A stretch of DNA of 64,000 bases from Pirellulales bacterium (GTDB lineage: Bacteria; Planctomycetota; Planctomycetia; Pirellulales; JAICIG01): assembly GCA_025927475.1 (NCBI GenBank), contig JAICLL010000003.1:1-64000 (forward strand). The letters run 5' to 3'. The notes below the pieces were generated by a model. It worked only from the letters and a program-made list of their open reading frames with translations, was not told the origin of the DNA and did not search any database. Shown here piece after piece: positions 42,848-50,785 of this stretch (position 1 is the first letter of the stretch; each line of letters begins with the position of its first letter). The translations under genes and the position numbers were made by a program.

Positions 42848-44833
42848 CTACCGTGCTCGCCTGGCGTGTGTCTTTCGGTGGGGCCGATAACCGCCCTTGC
42901 CGGAACGAATGTGGTCGCCCTCGCGCTGCTCGCGCACTTCGTCGTTGGCCTGCCGGCGGCGGCGGTCGAGCGCCTCTTTCGGCGGATTCGCCGCGATCAG
43001 GCAATCGCAATCGCTACCGATCAAATCTTGCCGCCCGGCCTGCTCCAGCGCCTTGCGGACCTCGAAATAATTCTCGGGCTTGAAGAATTGCAAGAGCGCC
43101 CGTTGAAGGCGCCGGTCGCGCAGGTGCTTGGCAATAAACACCGGCCGCTTGGTGAAGGGATCGAGCCCGGTGTGATACATGCACGCCGCGATGTCGAACG
43201 GGCTGGGAATAAAATCTTGCACCTGGTCGGGGCGATAGTGATTGCGCTTTAAGAACAACGCCAGCTCGATCATCGAATCGAGGTCGCTGCCCGGATGGCT
43301 GGCGATGAAATAGGGAATTAGGTACTGCTTCTTGCCAGCCGCACGCGAAGCTTTTTTGAACTCGCGGTCGAAGCCCAAAAAATCTTCCTGGTCGGGCTTC
43401 TTCATCAGCGAGAGCACCTGCGGATCGACATGCTCCGGGGCGACTTTCAGATGCCCGCCCACGTGATGGGTGACCAATTCGCGCATGTATTCCGGGCTGC
43501 GGCGGGCCAGGTCCATGCGAATGCCCGAGGCGACGAGCACCTTTTTCACGCCCGGCTCGTTGCGGGCCTGCTTCATCAGCTCGACCAGCGGGCCGTGATC
43601 GGTGCCCAGCAGCTTGCAGATGGTCGGATGCACGCAACTCAGCCGGCGGCAGCGGGCTTCGACCTCGGGCCGCGTGCAACGCATCTGATACATGTTCGCC
43701 GTGGGACCGCCGATGTCGCTGACCACCCCCGAAAATTTGGGGTCGGCCGTCATCTGCCGGATTTCGCCCAATACCGACTGCTGGCTGCGGCTTTGGATGA
43801 TCCGTCCCTCGTGAGCCGTGATCGAGCAGAACGTGCAGCCGCCGAAGCAGCCGCGCATGATTTGCACCGAGTCTTTGACGACTTCATAAGCTGGAATCCG
43901 CTGGTTTCCGTAGCTGGGGTGCGGATGGCGTGTGTACGGCAGCCCGTACACGCGGTCCATCTCGGCCTCGCTCAGCGGGAAGGCGGGCGGATTGACCACC
44001 ACGGTTTCGCGGTCGTGCCGCTGCGTCAATCGCCGGGCGTTGTAGGGATTCGTCTCGTGATGGGCGATCTTCGTCATTTCGGCGAAGGCCCATTTGTCGG
44101 CCAAGACCTTTTCGTAGCTGGGCAGGCTGATCGTGTCGTCGGTCGGCGGAGCTTCGCTGGCGCCGAGCCGATAGGCCACGCCCCGCAAGTCGCGCAGCTC
44201 GCGCACCGTTTCGCCCCCCGCCAGGCGATGGACAATCTCGACCAGCGGCCGCTCGCCCATGCCAAACACCACCAGGTCGGCCTTGCAATCGAGCAGGATC
44301 GAGCGGCGGACCGTGTCGCTCCAATAATCGTAGTGAGCCAGCCGCCGCAGGCTGGCTTCGACTCCGCCGGCGATGACGGGCACGCCCTTATACGCCTCGC
44401 GCGCGCGTTGGCAATAGGCCAGCGTGGCCCGGTCGGGCCGCAGGCCGATCTTGCCGCCGGGACTGTAGGCGTCGTCGTTGCGGACCTTGCGGTTGGCGGT
44501 GTAGTGGTTGATCATCGAGTCCATGTTGCCGGCGCTGATGGCGAAGCACAGCCGCGGCTTGCCAAAGGTGCGCCAAGCCTCGCACGAACGCCAGTCGGGC
44601 TGGCTCAGAATGGCCACGCGAAAGCCCTCGGTCTCGAGCAGCCGGCCCAGCAGGGCCATGGCGAAGCTGGGGTGATCGACATACGCGTCGCCCGTGACGA
44701 ACACCACATCGACCTCGTCCCAGCCGCGCTCGTGCATTTCCGCCCGCGTCATCGGCAGCGGCCGCTGCGCAACGGCGGGCGCGCGGGCTGGTGGATCGAC
44801 GATGGGCAAGGTGGAAGGAAGGTCGATAGACAT
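42848..44833 (-). CDS. ygiQ: YgiQ-family radical SAM protein
   Basis: 661 residues. A B12-binding-like N-terminal part contains [18 protein letters not shown]. The radical SAM cluster motif is C-x3-C-x2-C in [18 protein letters not shown] (about residue 330). The C-terminal region has the conserved SHPGSD and [20 protein letters not shown] segments. This family (UPF0313) is widespread and its substrate is not known. The last 40 residues are Arg/Lys-rich ([16 protein letters not shown]), perhaps for RNA or DNA contact. Confidence 0.92.
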   Translation of the reverse strand: MSIDLPSTLPIVDPPARAPAVAQRPLPMTRAEMHERGWDEVDVVFVTGDAYVDHPSFAMALLGRLLETEGFRVAILSQPDWRSCEAWRTFGKPRLCFAISAGNMDSMINHYTANRKVRNDDAYSPGGKIGLRPDRATLAYCQRAREAYKGVPVIAGGVEASLRRLAHYDYWSDTVRRSILLDCKADLVVFGMGERPLVEIVHRLAGGETVRELRDLRGVAYRLGASEAPPTDDTISLPSYEKVLADKWAFAEMTKIAHHETNPYNARRLTQRHDRETVVVNPPAFPLSEAEMDRVYGLPYTRHPHPSYGNQRIPAYEVVKDSVQIMRGCFGGCTFCSITAHEGRIIQSRSQQSVLGEIRQMTADPKFSGVVSDIGGPTANMYQMRCTRPEVEARCRRLSCVHPTICKLLGTDHGPLVELMKQARNEPGVKKVLVASGIRMDLARRSPEYMRELVTHHVGGHLKVAPEHVDPQVLSLMKKPDQEDFLGFDREFKKASRAAGKKQYLIPYFIASHPGSDLDSMIELALFLKRNHYRPDQVQDFIPSPFDIAACMYHTGLDPFTKRPVFIAKHLRDRRLQRALLQFFKPENYFEVRKALEQAGRQDLIGSDCDCLIAANPPKEALDRRRRQANDEVREQREGDHIRSGKGGYRPHRKTHARRAR

Positions 44834-44866
44834 TTGGTAATCGGGAGCAGCAACGCCAAAAACACT

Positions 44867-44899
44867 CGGTGGCCAGGGCAGAGGCTCGGCGATGCCCTA
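44867..44899. repeat. half copy of palindrome P8
   Basis: CGGTGGCCAGGGCAGAGGCT followed by CGGCGATGCCCTA matches one arm of the palindrome between the hydrogenase subunit genes. Confidence 0.65.
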
Positions 44900-45008
44900 G
44901 CGGTTTGCGGCGCTGAACGAGTCCGCAATCGTGTATTGTAGACGGTTGAACCGTCGGCAGGCTATGGCCAGGCAGCCCCGGCCCTTGTGGCCGCCCGTCT
45001 CGAGAACC

Positions 45009-45037
45009 GTAGGGGGTCGAGCGAAGCGAGTCCCACC
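45009..45037. repeat. half copy of palindromic repeat P3
   Basis: GTAGGGGGTCGAGCGAAGCG then AGTCCCACC, the left arm of P3. Confidence 0.7.
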
Positions 45038-45187
45038 TTTGCGCAGTTCATCGAGTCATCCACGATAATCTTCGCTAATCGAAAGAAGCCGATCAATATT
45101 GAGATTAGTGCAGATCAGCGATAATCAGTGTTCCATACGGGTCTGCCGCGGCGTGTGTCTGCCGGCGCGACGTTCAATCGGTAGTTC

Positions 45188-45220
45188 GCGGAACGGCACG
45201 GAGTCCGTTCCCTACAGACG
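45188..45220. repeat. repeat P2, copy 1
   Basis: GCGGAACGGCACGGAGTCCG then TTCCCTACAGACG. The same sequence occurs inverted at 47595–47626 and in this orientation at 63444–63475. Internally it is an imperfect palindrome (GGAACGG…CCGTTCC). Confidence 0.85.
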
Positions 45221-45282
45221 TCAAACGTAAGATCAGTCTTTACGGTGTTCCCGACAGAACGCCAAACCGCAATAATTCCCGC

Positions 45283-46677
45283 ATGCGAGACTACCAGCTC
45301 GATGCCCTCAGCTACGACCCCCTTCACGGCTACATCGCCTTTGCCAGCCGGCCCTCGACGCTGGGCGAAATCTGCGAGCGCGACCTGATCGACCACGCCT
45401 GGGTGCAGCGGCTGCGGCAGATCCATCAACTTCAAACCGCCTGGTGGGTGTTTCCCGCCGCCGAACACACGCGGTTCCAGCACGTGCTGGGGGCCATGCA
45501 CCTGGCCAGCCGCGCCGTGGCTGCCCTGTACGACAGCCTGGCCGAAGCCTGCCCCGCTGTGCCCAGCCGAGGATATGTCGAATCGCTCCTGCGGCTGGCC
45601 GCCCTGTTGCACGACGTTGGACATGGTCCGTTCGGACATTTCTTCGACGAGCATTTTCTCTCGCGCTTCGGGCTGAATCACGAGACGCTGGGCCGCGTGA
45701 TCATCGCCGAGCAGCTTGGCGAGCTGATTCGCGGCGTGCGGCGAAATCCCCACAGCCGCCTGGCCGACAGCGAGCAGCTCGACCCCGCGCAAATCGGCTA
45801 CCTCATCACGCGGCCCAAGCCCGGCGACCGCGCCGCGTCGCAGTGGCTGGCGCATTTGCGCAGCCTCTTTAGCGGGCTGTATACCGTCGACAACATGGAC
45901 TTTGTGCTGCGCGACGCCTACATGTCGGGCTACAACACGCAGGCCTTCGATCTCGAGCGGCTGCTGCACTACAGCTTTTTCAGCCCGCGGGGACTGACGA
46001 TTCACGCCCGTGGCCTGCCGGCCTTGGTGCGGTTCATCAGCGTGCGGGCGGAACTGTTTCGCTCGCTCTATTTTCATCGCACGGTGCGGGCGATCGATCT
46101 CGACCTGGCCGACCTGTTCGCCGACAGCGGCGAGTTGCTCTTCCCCGGCAATCCGCTGGAGCGACTCGACGAATACCAGCGGTTCACCGAATGGTCGCTG
46201 CTGCTCGACGCCGCCCGCTGGGCCGACTCGCCCGATGCCGGGCGGCGGGCGCTGGGGCTGCGTTGGCGGGCGTTGCTCGCGCGGCAGGTTCGCTGGAAGA
46301 TGGCCTGCGAGCGGACGCTGTTTTTCTCGCCCACGGCCGGCGAATCGAGCAGTCTCTTCAGTCAGCCGTCGTTTGTCGAAGCTGCGCTGCGTGCCCAGCT
46401 TCCCGGCGAGCTGCGCGAGCTACCGCTGCGTATCGACTTGGCGCGGCACGTTCACCGGCCCGGCACGCGCGGCGCCGCCGCCGGGCAGAACTTTCTGTTT
46501 GACCCGGCCCTTGGCGGCATCCGCGAGCTGACGGCCAGCGAGCTTTTTCGACAGATACCCGTCAGTTACCGCATTTGCCGCGTCTACGCCCTGACCGACC
46601 AGCACAACGCCGCCCTGGCCGCCGCGCTCGACTCGTTGGTCGACGGGCAGGCGGCGGATGATGCCACGAACATGTGA
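45283..46677 (+). CDS. HD-domain phosphohydrolase (dGTPase/SAMHD1-like)
   Basis: 464 residues. The HD motif is spread over RLRQIHQLQ, HTRFQHVLGAMHLA (first His), AALLHDVGHGPFGH (HD pair) and the later SGLYTVDNMDFVLRDA (final Asp), as in SAMHD1-type proteins. Such enzymes hydrolyse dNTPs or other phosphomonoesters. The C-terminal 200 residues are helical with no second domain recognised. Start ATG 45283 opens a typical MRDYQLDALSYDPLHGYI start; no strong ribosome site is visible. Confidence 0.85.
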   Translation: MRDYQLDALSYDPLHGYIAFASRPSTLGEICERDLIDHAWVQRLRQIHQLQTAWWVFPAAEHTRFQHVLGAMHLASRAVAALYDSLAEACPAVPSRGYVESLLRLAALLHDVGHGPFGHFFDEHFLSRFGLNHETLGRVIIAEQLGELIRGVRRNPHSRLADSEQLDPAQIGYLITRPKPGDRAASQWLAHLRSLFSGLYTVDNMDFVLRDAYMSGYNTQAFDLERLLHYSFFSPRGLTIHARGLPALVRFISVRAELFRSLYFHRTVRAIDLDLADLFADSGELLFPGNPLERLDEYQRFTEWSLLLDAARWADSPDAGRRALGLRWRALLARQVRWKMACERTLFFSPTAGESSSLFSQPSFVEAALRAQLPGELRELPLRIDLARHVHRPGTRGAAAGQNFLFDPALGGIRELTASELFRQIPVSYRICRVYALTDQHNAALAAALDSLVDGQAADDATNM

Positions 46678-46719
46678 AGATGCGCCACCGATGCGCATTA
46701 CCGTCGGTGCTAAATCGAC

Positions 46720-46795
46720 ATGTGGCCCAGCCGCCCTCGGCTGGGTTGCGGTGGCCTTTGGCGGCCGGGAGACAGCCGGGGCGGCTGTCCCACAT
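46720..46795. repeat. palindromic repeat P7
   Basis: The ends ATGTGGCCCAGCCGCC and GGGGCGGCTGTCCCACAT are inverted repeats, with a second inner pair (CTCGGCTGGG / related). It lies between the HD gene and the ECF sigma gene. Confidence 0.75.
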
Positions 46796-46969
46796 TGGAG
46801 AAACGCTCGCGAACGGTTGTGGCGTGAGGAAAGGTCAATTCACGATCGGCGCTATTCGCCGGAGAATCAACTTGACAACCCGCCCATTTGTGGGGATGCT
46901 CTGAGCGGTCCTTTTTTGGCGCGCCATGACGCCGCGCGTCTGCTTTTCTCTTTTTGGGCATCTTCTCCC

Positions 46970-47602
46970 ATGGAAACGCAACACGCGGCGGGGCTTCAGC
47001 TCAAAACGGACGTTCAAGGGTGGATCGATGAGGGACGCGATGGCTCCGCCGACGCGCAAGGCCGATTGTTCGAGCGCTGCCGCAATTATTTGTTGCTGGT
47101 GGCCGACCGCGAAATCGATCGCGGCTTGCGCGGCAAGCTCGAGGCATCGGACCTCGTGCAAGAGACGTTTTTGCGTGCCGGGCGGGGGTTCGGCCAGTTC
47201 CGCGGAACCAGCGAAGAAGAAGTGTTCGCCTGGCTGCGGCGCATTTTGAACAACGAAGCCGGGCAGGCCGTGCGCCGCTTCCGCCGCGCGGCGAAGAGAA
47301 ACGTTCGCCGCGAGCAGCCGCTTTCGTCTTGCGATGGGCAGACGGGCGGTTCCGAGTTTCGCGGCGATATCGAGACACCCAGCCGGGTGTTGGAGGCCGC
47401 CGAAGAACTCGACCGCCTGGCTGCGGCCTTGGCGCGTCTGCCCAAGCATTACCAGCAGGTGATTCAACTTCGAAACACCGAGCGGAAATCGTTTGATGAA
47501 ATTGGCAAAGCCCTTGATCGCTCGCCCGAGGCCGCTCGCAAATTGTGGGTGCGGGCGATCGAGCAATTGCGCGGCGAGTTGCACATCGCAGACAGTCTGT
47601 AG
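46970..47602 (+). CDS. ECF RNA polymerase sigma factor
   Basis: 210 residues from ATG 46970; the open frame extends upstream to 46658 through repeat P7, which is unlikely to be coding. Region 2 is RLFERCRNYLLLVADREID, then KLEASDLVQETFLRAGRGFGQF and FAWLRRILNNEAGQAVRR. Region 4 is RLPKHYQQVIQLRNTERKSF, then DEIGKALDRSPEAARKLWVRAIEQL. This is the planctomycete type of ECF factor normally followed by a Ser/Thr kinase that controls it; here the kinase is reduced to a fragment. The stop codon (TAG) is part of repeat P2. Confidence 0.9.
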   Translation: METQHAAGLQLKTDVQGWIDEGRDGSADAQGRLFERCRNYLLLVADREIDRGLRGKLEASDLVQETFLRAGRGFGQFRGTSEEEVFAWLRRILNNEAGQAVRRFRRAAKRNVRREQPLSSCDGQTGGSEFRGDIETPSRVLEAAEELDRLAAALARLPKHYQQVIQLRNTERKSFDEIGKALDRSPEAARKLWVRAIEQLRGELHIADSL

Positions 47603-47626
47603 GGAACGGACTCCGTGCCGTTCCGC
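47595..47626. repeat. repeat P2, copy 2, overlapping the sigma-factor stop
   Basis: GTCTGTAGGGAACGGACTCC then GTGCCGTTCCGC, the inverse of the copy at 45188. Its TAG is the stop codon of the ECF sigma gene. Confidence 0.85.
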
Positions 47627-47657
47627 GAGGAGCGGCGCGAGGGCCGAACCGTAGCGG

Positions 47658-47764
47658 GTAGGATGGGCCGAGCGAAGCGAGTCTGCCCTTTTTCCCACAT
47701 CGGGCCTTGCCGCGTCGTGCTGCCCGAGATGGTGGGACTCGTTTCACTCGGCCCACCCTATGCG
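47658..47764. repeat. palindromic repeat P3, second full copy
   Basis: GTAGGATGGGCCGAGCGAAG...GAGTC and GACTCGTTTCACTCGGCCCA...CCCTA form a long inverted repeat with about 50 bases between the arms. Confidence 0.85.
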
Positions 47765-47829
47765 CGATCGCCCGTGCCACTGTTAGTCTGCAAAACCGAT
47801 CATAACCCGCGTGACGTAAAACCGAGGCA

Positions 47830-48207
47830 ATGGACCCTGAGCCGGAAACATCCGACGACGTTTTCGAATCGCTGCTGATCGCCTACGACGAGGCGTTGGC
47901 ATCGGGCGAAGACCGCCTGCCCGACGAGAGCCAGGTGCCCGATCAACTGCGTCCGCGGTTTCGCGCGGCGTTGGCCTGCTTGTCGCTGTTGGCCAAGGCC
48001 CGCCAGACCGATCTGACGCTCACCTGTCCGCCGGCCGATGCCGCGCGCGAAGGCGAGCTCAGGCCAATCCCGCCATGAGTGTGGGACCTGGCCACCGACG
48101 CTTCGCCCGAATCGCGGACATCGTTGATGGGAAATCTTGCCCAGCCACCTGGCAGCCGCTCGAACCTGATGTCACCCAAGTGTTTTGTCTGTTTTTGACT
48201 TGAGCCC
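47830..48207 (+). pseudogene. collapsed Ser/Thr kinase–WD40 gene
   Basis: The first 82 residues (MDPEPETSDDVFESLLIAYD, LPDESQVPDQLRPRFRAALACLSLL) are the usual N-terminus of planctomycete kinases that follow ECF sigma genes. After a stop at 48076–48078 the same frame continues at once with VWDLATDASPESRTS, the end of a WD40 repeat protein, and stops near 48207. The kinase domain and nearly all WD40 repeats are missing. The join is in frame except for the single stop. A short N-terminal product of 82 residues could still be made (47830–48078). Confidence 0.65.
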
Positions 48208-48412
48208 GGCTGAAACGTTGCAACTTGTCGAAGACCTTTGGGACGATCTTGCGGCGACCGCCGAGGCAGTGCCGATTCACGACTGGCAAAAAGCTGAGGT
48301 CGCGCGGCGCAAAACAAATCTGATGAACAATCCCGCCTCTGGACTGCAGTGCGAGGACGTGAAGGCCCAAATCCGGCAGCGTTATGGCCGCTGCATTCAT
48401 CCTGACTCCTGA
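48185..48412 (+). CDS. addiction-module antitoxin (TIGR02574-type)
   Basis: 75 residues if TTG 48185 is used. LSPAETLQLVEDLWDDLAA then VPIHDWQKAEVARRKTNLM and EDVKAQIRQRYGR are the standard pattern of the small antitoxin that partners ParE/RelE toxins. No ATG lies at the family start, which favours TTG. It overlaps the kinase–WD40 remnant and is followed directly by a broken toxin gene, so it is now probably an orphan. Confidence 0.7.
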   Translation: MSVFDLSPAETLQLVEDLWDDLAATAEAVPIHDWQKAEVARRKTNLMNNPASGLQCEDVKAQIRQRYGRCIHPDS

Positions 48413-48659
48413 GACGCATCAAAATCTACCGCCTGGCGACTCGCGTCACCCGCGACCCCGGGCCGACGCCTACGCGTGGCACGAGGAGCGCCGAACGGGA
48501 CTCGGCGAAGGTTTTCTAGGCGCCGTGGATGCTTGCTCCGCGCGAATTCAGCGCCAGCCAGAAATGTATCCGGTTGCCTATGAGACGTTTCGGAGAGCTC
48601 CGTCACCGCTCCGCGGTGGAAGACCGAAAAGCGCAACACCAAATTTACACTTCGGGTAA
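48405..48659 (+). pseudogene. broken ParE/RelE-type toxin
   Basis: The N-terminal strand is in one frame (KIYRLATRVT). The next frame gives ADAYAWHEERRTGLGEGF then VDACSARIQRQPEMYPVAYE, the core of ParE-like toxins. After FRRA the C-terminal beta-strands (normally RFPY…VxAVxH) are absent from every frame. So there is one shift near 48455–48465 and loss of the end. Confidence 0.65.
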
Positions 48660-49052
48660 GTGTGGGGCGCTCCGTTCGGCAGTTCCGGGCCGAACGCCCA
48701 ATGCGGGTTAGGCAGCGGACTCGATGCCGTTCCGCGGAGTGCCGCGCGACGTCGCCCTGCGATTCGGCAGTACCGACTGGATGCCGATCCGTGAGCGCGC
48801 ATCGCCCCCGCATGACTAAATGCATCGACGCCCCAGCGCAAGCGACCTCGCTTGCGCCCCCGAACCGCGCTGATCCGCGCGGCCCCGGAGACTCGGAAGT
48901 CACGGGCACGACGTGTTTTACGCCGCTCTCCGTCACCATTACCAAAAAAATTCCAACTTGCCGCGTCCGGTCTTTGCCGCCATTGCATCTTTTCTAACAG
49001 GGGGCAGTTGACTGACCGCAACCGACCCGTCTCCCGTCTCAACGCCTTAATC
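48660..49052. other. intergenic region before the S53 peptidase
   Basis: About 390 bases without a recognisable gene. A degenerate piece of repeat P2 (GCGGACTCGATGCCGTTCCG, near 48715–48740) is present. The right end (48940–49050) is less GC-rich and should carry the promoter of the peptidase gene. Confidence 0.45.
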
Positions 49053-49058
49053 AGGAGG
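49053..49058 (+). promoter_or_regulatory. ribosome binding site of the S53 peptidase
   Basis: AGGAGG six bases before ATG 49065; it fixes the start although the frame is open to 48852. Confidence 0.75.
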
Positions 49059-49064
49059 AGTATC

Positions 49065-50600
49065 ATGGCAACTGCAACCAAGTCGTACGTCAAGCATCAA
49101 CGTCCGGGCACCGCCAAGCCCACGACCCAACCTGCCGCGAAGTCGTACATCAAATTCCCTTCGCCATTGGCGGCGCGTGCGGTATCGAGCTGGCGAGTCG
49201 CCGATCTGTGCGCCGCTTACCAAATTCCTAAAAAGGCTTGCCCTGGCGGCGGCGTCATCGGAATTCTGGAGCTGGGCGGAGGCTGGAAGCAAGCAGACCT
49301 CGATATGTTCTCGAGAAGCAACGGATTACCCGCGATTACTGTCGCCGACAGGCCGATCGGCGGCGCCAATCAGCCGGGCGGTGAGGCAGACGCCGAAGTC
49401 CTGCTCGACATCGAAGTGGCCGCGGCGGTGTATCACTATGCGACTGGTCAAATGCCCGAAATCAAGGTGTATTGGGCGCCCAATGACTTTCAGGCGTTCC
49501 GCGAGGCAGTCCAAGCGGCGGTCACCGAAGGATGCGACGTGCTTTCGATCAGTTGGGGCGCCGACGAAAAACGCTGGAACTCGGTCGCCCCACACGAGGC
49601 CAAGTTGCTCGAGGCGGCCGTCGCCGACGCGGCGCAAGCGGGCCTGGTGGTGTTCACCGCCGCCGGCGACAACTCCTCGGGCGATAGTGACCCGGGCGCC
49701 AATGTCGATCTACCTTCGTCGTGTCCGCATGTGATTGCCTGCGGCGGGACGACCAAGTCTCGTGGGCTGCCGGAAAAGGTCTGGGGGACCGCGAACCCGA
49801 ACGGCGAGGGAACGGGCGGCGGCTTTTCGGCGGTGTTTTCGATGCCCGCCTGGCAAGCCAGCAACGGAGCCCCGAGCGGCCCGCCGCTGAATCCAAAGGG
49901 CGATCGAATGGTTCCCGACGTTGCCGCCAACGCCGACCCGCAAACCGGCTACCTGGTGGTCATCGACGGCGTGGAAACCACCATCGGCGGAACCAGCGCG
50001 GCGGCGCCCTTTTATGCGGGTTTGTTTGCCGCGTTCGGGCGTAAGCTCGGGGCGATTGGGTCCACCCTGTGGCAGAACGAGTCGGCGTTCACCGATATTG
50101 CCAGCGGCACGAACGGTGGTTTTATCGCCACACGCGGACCCGATCCCTGTACGGGGTTGGGCGTGCCCGATGGCCGCGCGTTGGCGGCCGTGTTTTCCGA
50201 TCACGTCGTTGGAGATGACGGGCAGGCAGATTTGCTGTCTCGTGCCTTGGGCAGCAACTCGCCGGCCCACTGCGTGGTGGTGCAGGCCGAGGGCCGCAAC
50301 GGCGCAGCGGCAAAGCCCAGCGTCAGCGCCGCCAGCTATACGAACTTCGCGCTCTGGCATGGCAGCGGCTTGGTGAGGCTTCAGATCAACGATCCGAACA
50401 TCACGGCCGACTCGCGCGTGTTCGTCGCACTGAGCGAGTATTCCACCGACGCGCGGCTCAATCGTTTCATCGGTTCCGCGCAGATGTCGATTTTGAACGT
50501 CTCCCCAGCCAACCGCGCGGTGGTGGTGCTGGCCAACGTGAGCTGGCCCAACGCGCTTAACGTCCGGTTCGATTATTTTGTTGACCCGCAGCAGATCTGA
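49065..50600 (+). CDS. S53 (sedolisin-type) peptidase without prodomain
   Basis: 511 residues. Catalytic residues fit sedolisins: E111 and D115 in GGEADAEVLLDIE, oxyanion D202 in TAAGDNSSGDS, and Ser311 in IGGTSAAAPFYAG. The start of the catalytic domain (SSWRVADLCAAYQIP) is at about residue 40. The usual ~200-residue inhibitory propeptide and the signal peptide are therefore missing. The N-terminus has two similar KSYVKHQRPG / KSYIKFPSP pieces. After about residue 375 a beta-rich domain of unknown type follows. The start is fixed by AGGAGG. A cytoplasmic or unconventionally exported protease is inferred. Confidence 0.82.
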   Translation: MATATKSYVKHQRPGTAKPTTQPAAKSYIKFPSPLAARAVSSWRVADLCAAYQIPKKACPGGGVIGILELGGGWKQADLDMFSRSNGLPAITVADRPIGGANQPGGEADAEVLLDIEVAAAVYHYATGQMPEIKVYWAPNDFQAFREAVQAAVTEGCDVLSISWGADEKRWNSVAPHEAKLLEAAVADAAQAGLVVFTAAGDNSSGDSDPGANVDLPSSCPHVIACGGTTKSRGLPEKVWGTANPNGEGTGGGFSAVFSMPAWQASNGAPSGPPLNPKGDRMVPDVAANADPQTGYLVVIDGVETTIGGTSAAAPFYAGLFAAFGRKLGAIGSTLWQNESAFTDIASGTNGGFIATRGPDPCTGLGVPDGRALAAVFSDHVVGDDGQADLLSRALGSNSPAHCVVVQAEGRNGAAAKPSVSAASYTNFALWHGSGLVRLQINDPNITADSRVFVALSEYSTDARLNRFIGSAQMSILNVSPANRAVVVLANVSWPNALNVRFDYFVDPQQI

Positions 50601-50785
50601 CTCATAGGATGTGCCGGCCGTAGCTGAACGAGGCGAAGTTAGTGGGCGCTGCGATTGGGCTGGCATTCACAGCGCCCTACTAGCCAGGCCAATCCGGCGA
50701 TAATTTGGTTGTCGGTGTTCCACCGCATTCGCGCTGGTCTGCTGCCCGCACGGCATGGAAACACCAACAAGGAGCTTCGGCTGCG

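Larger units (their letters stand above)
44834..45282. other. repeat-rich intergenic region
   Basis: About 450 bases between divergent genes. It contains a half copy of P8 (44867–44899), a half copy of P3 (45009–45037) and a copy of P2 (45188–45220). The middle (45055–45125) is AT-rich with AATCTTCGCTAATC-type sequence and could hold promoters. No gene is seen. Confidence 0.5.

Noticed and set aside
43430-44941. A long plus-strand frame opposite ygiQ
   Set aside because: Shadow of the radical SAM gene; composition is His/Arg/Gln-rich with no domain.
46658-46969. Upstream extension of the ECF sigma factor
   Set aside because: The extension would be read through palindrome P7 and has no sigma-factor sequence; ATG 46970 gives the usual length.
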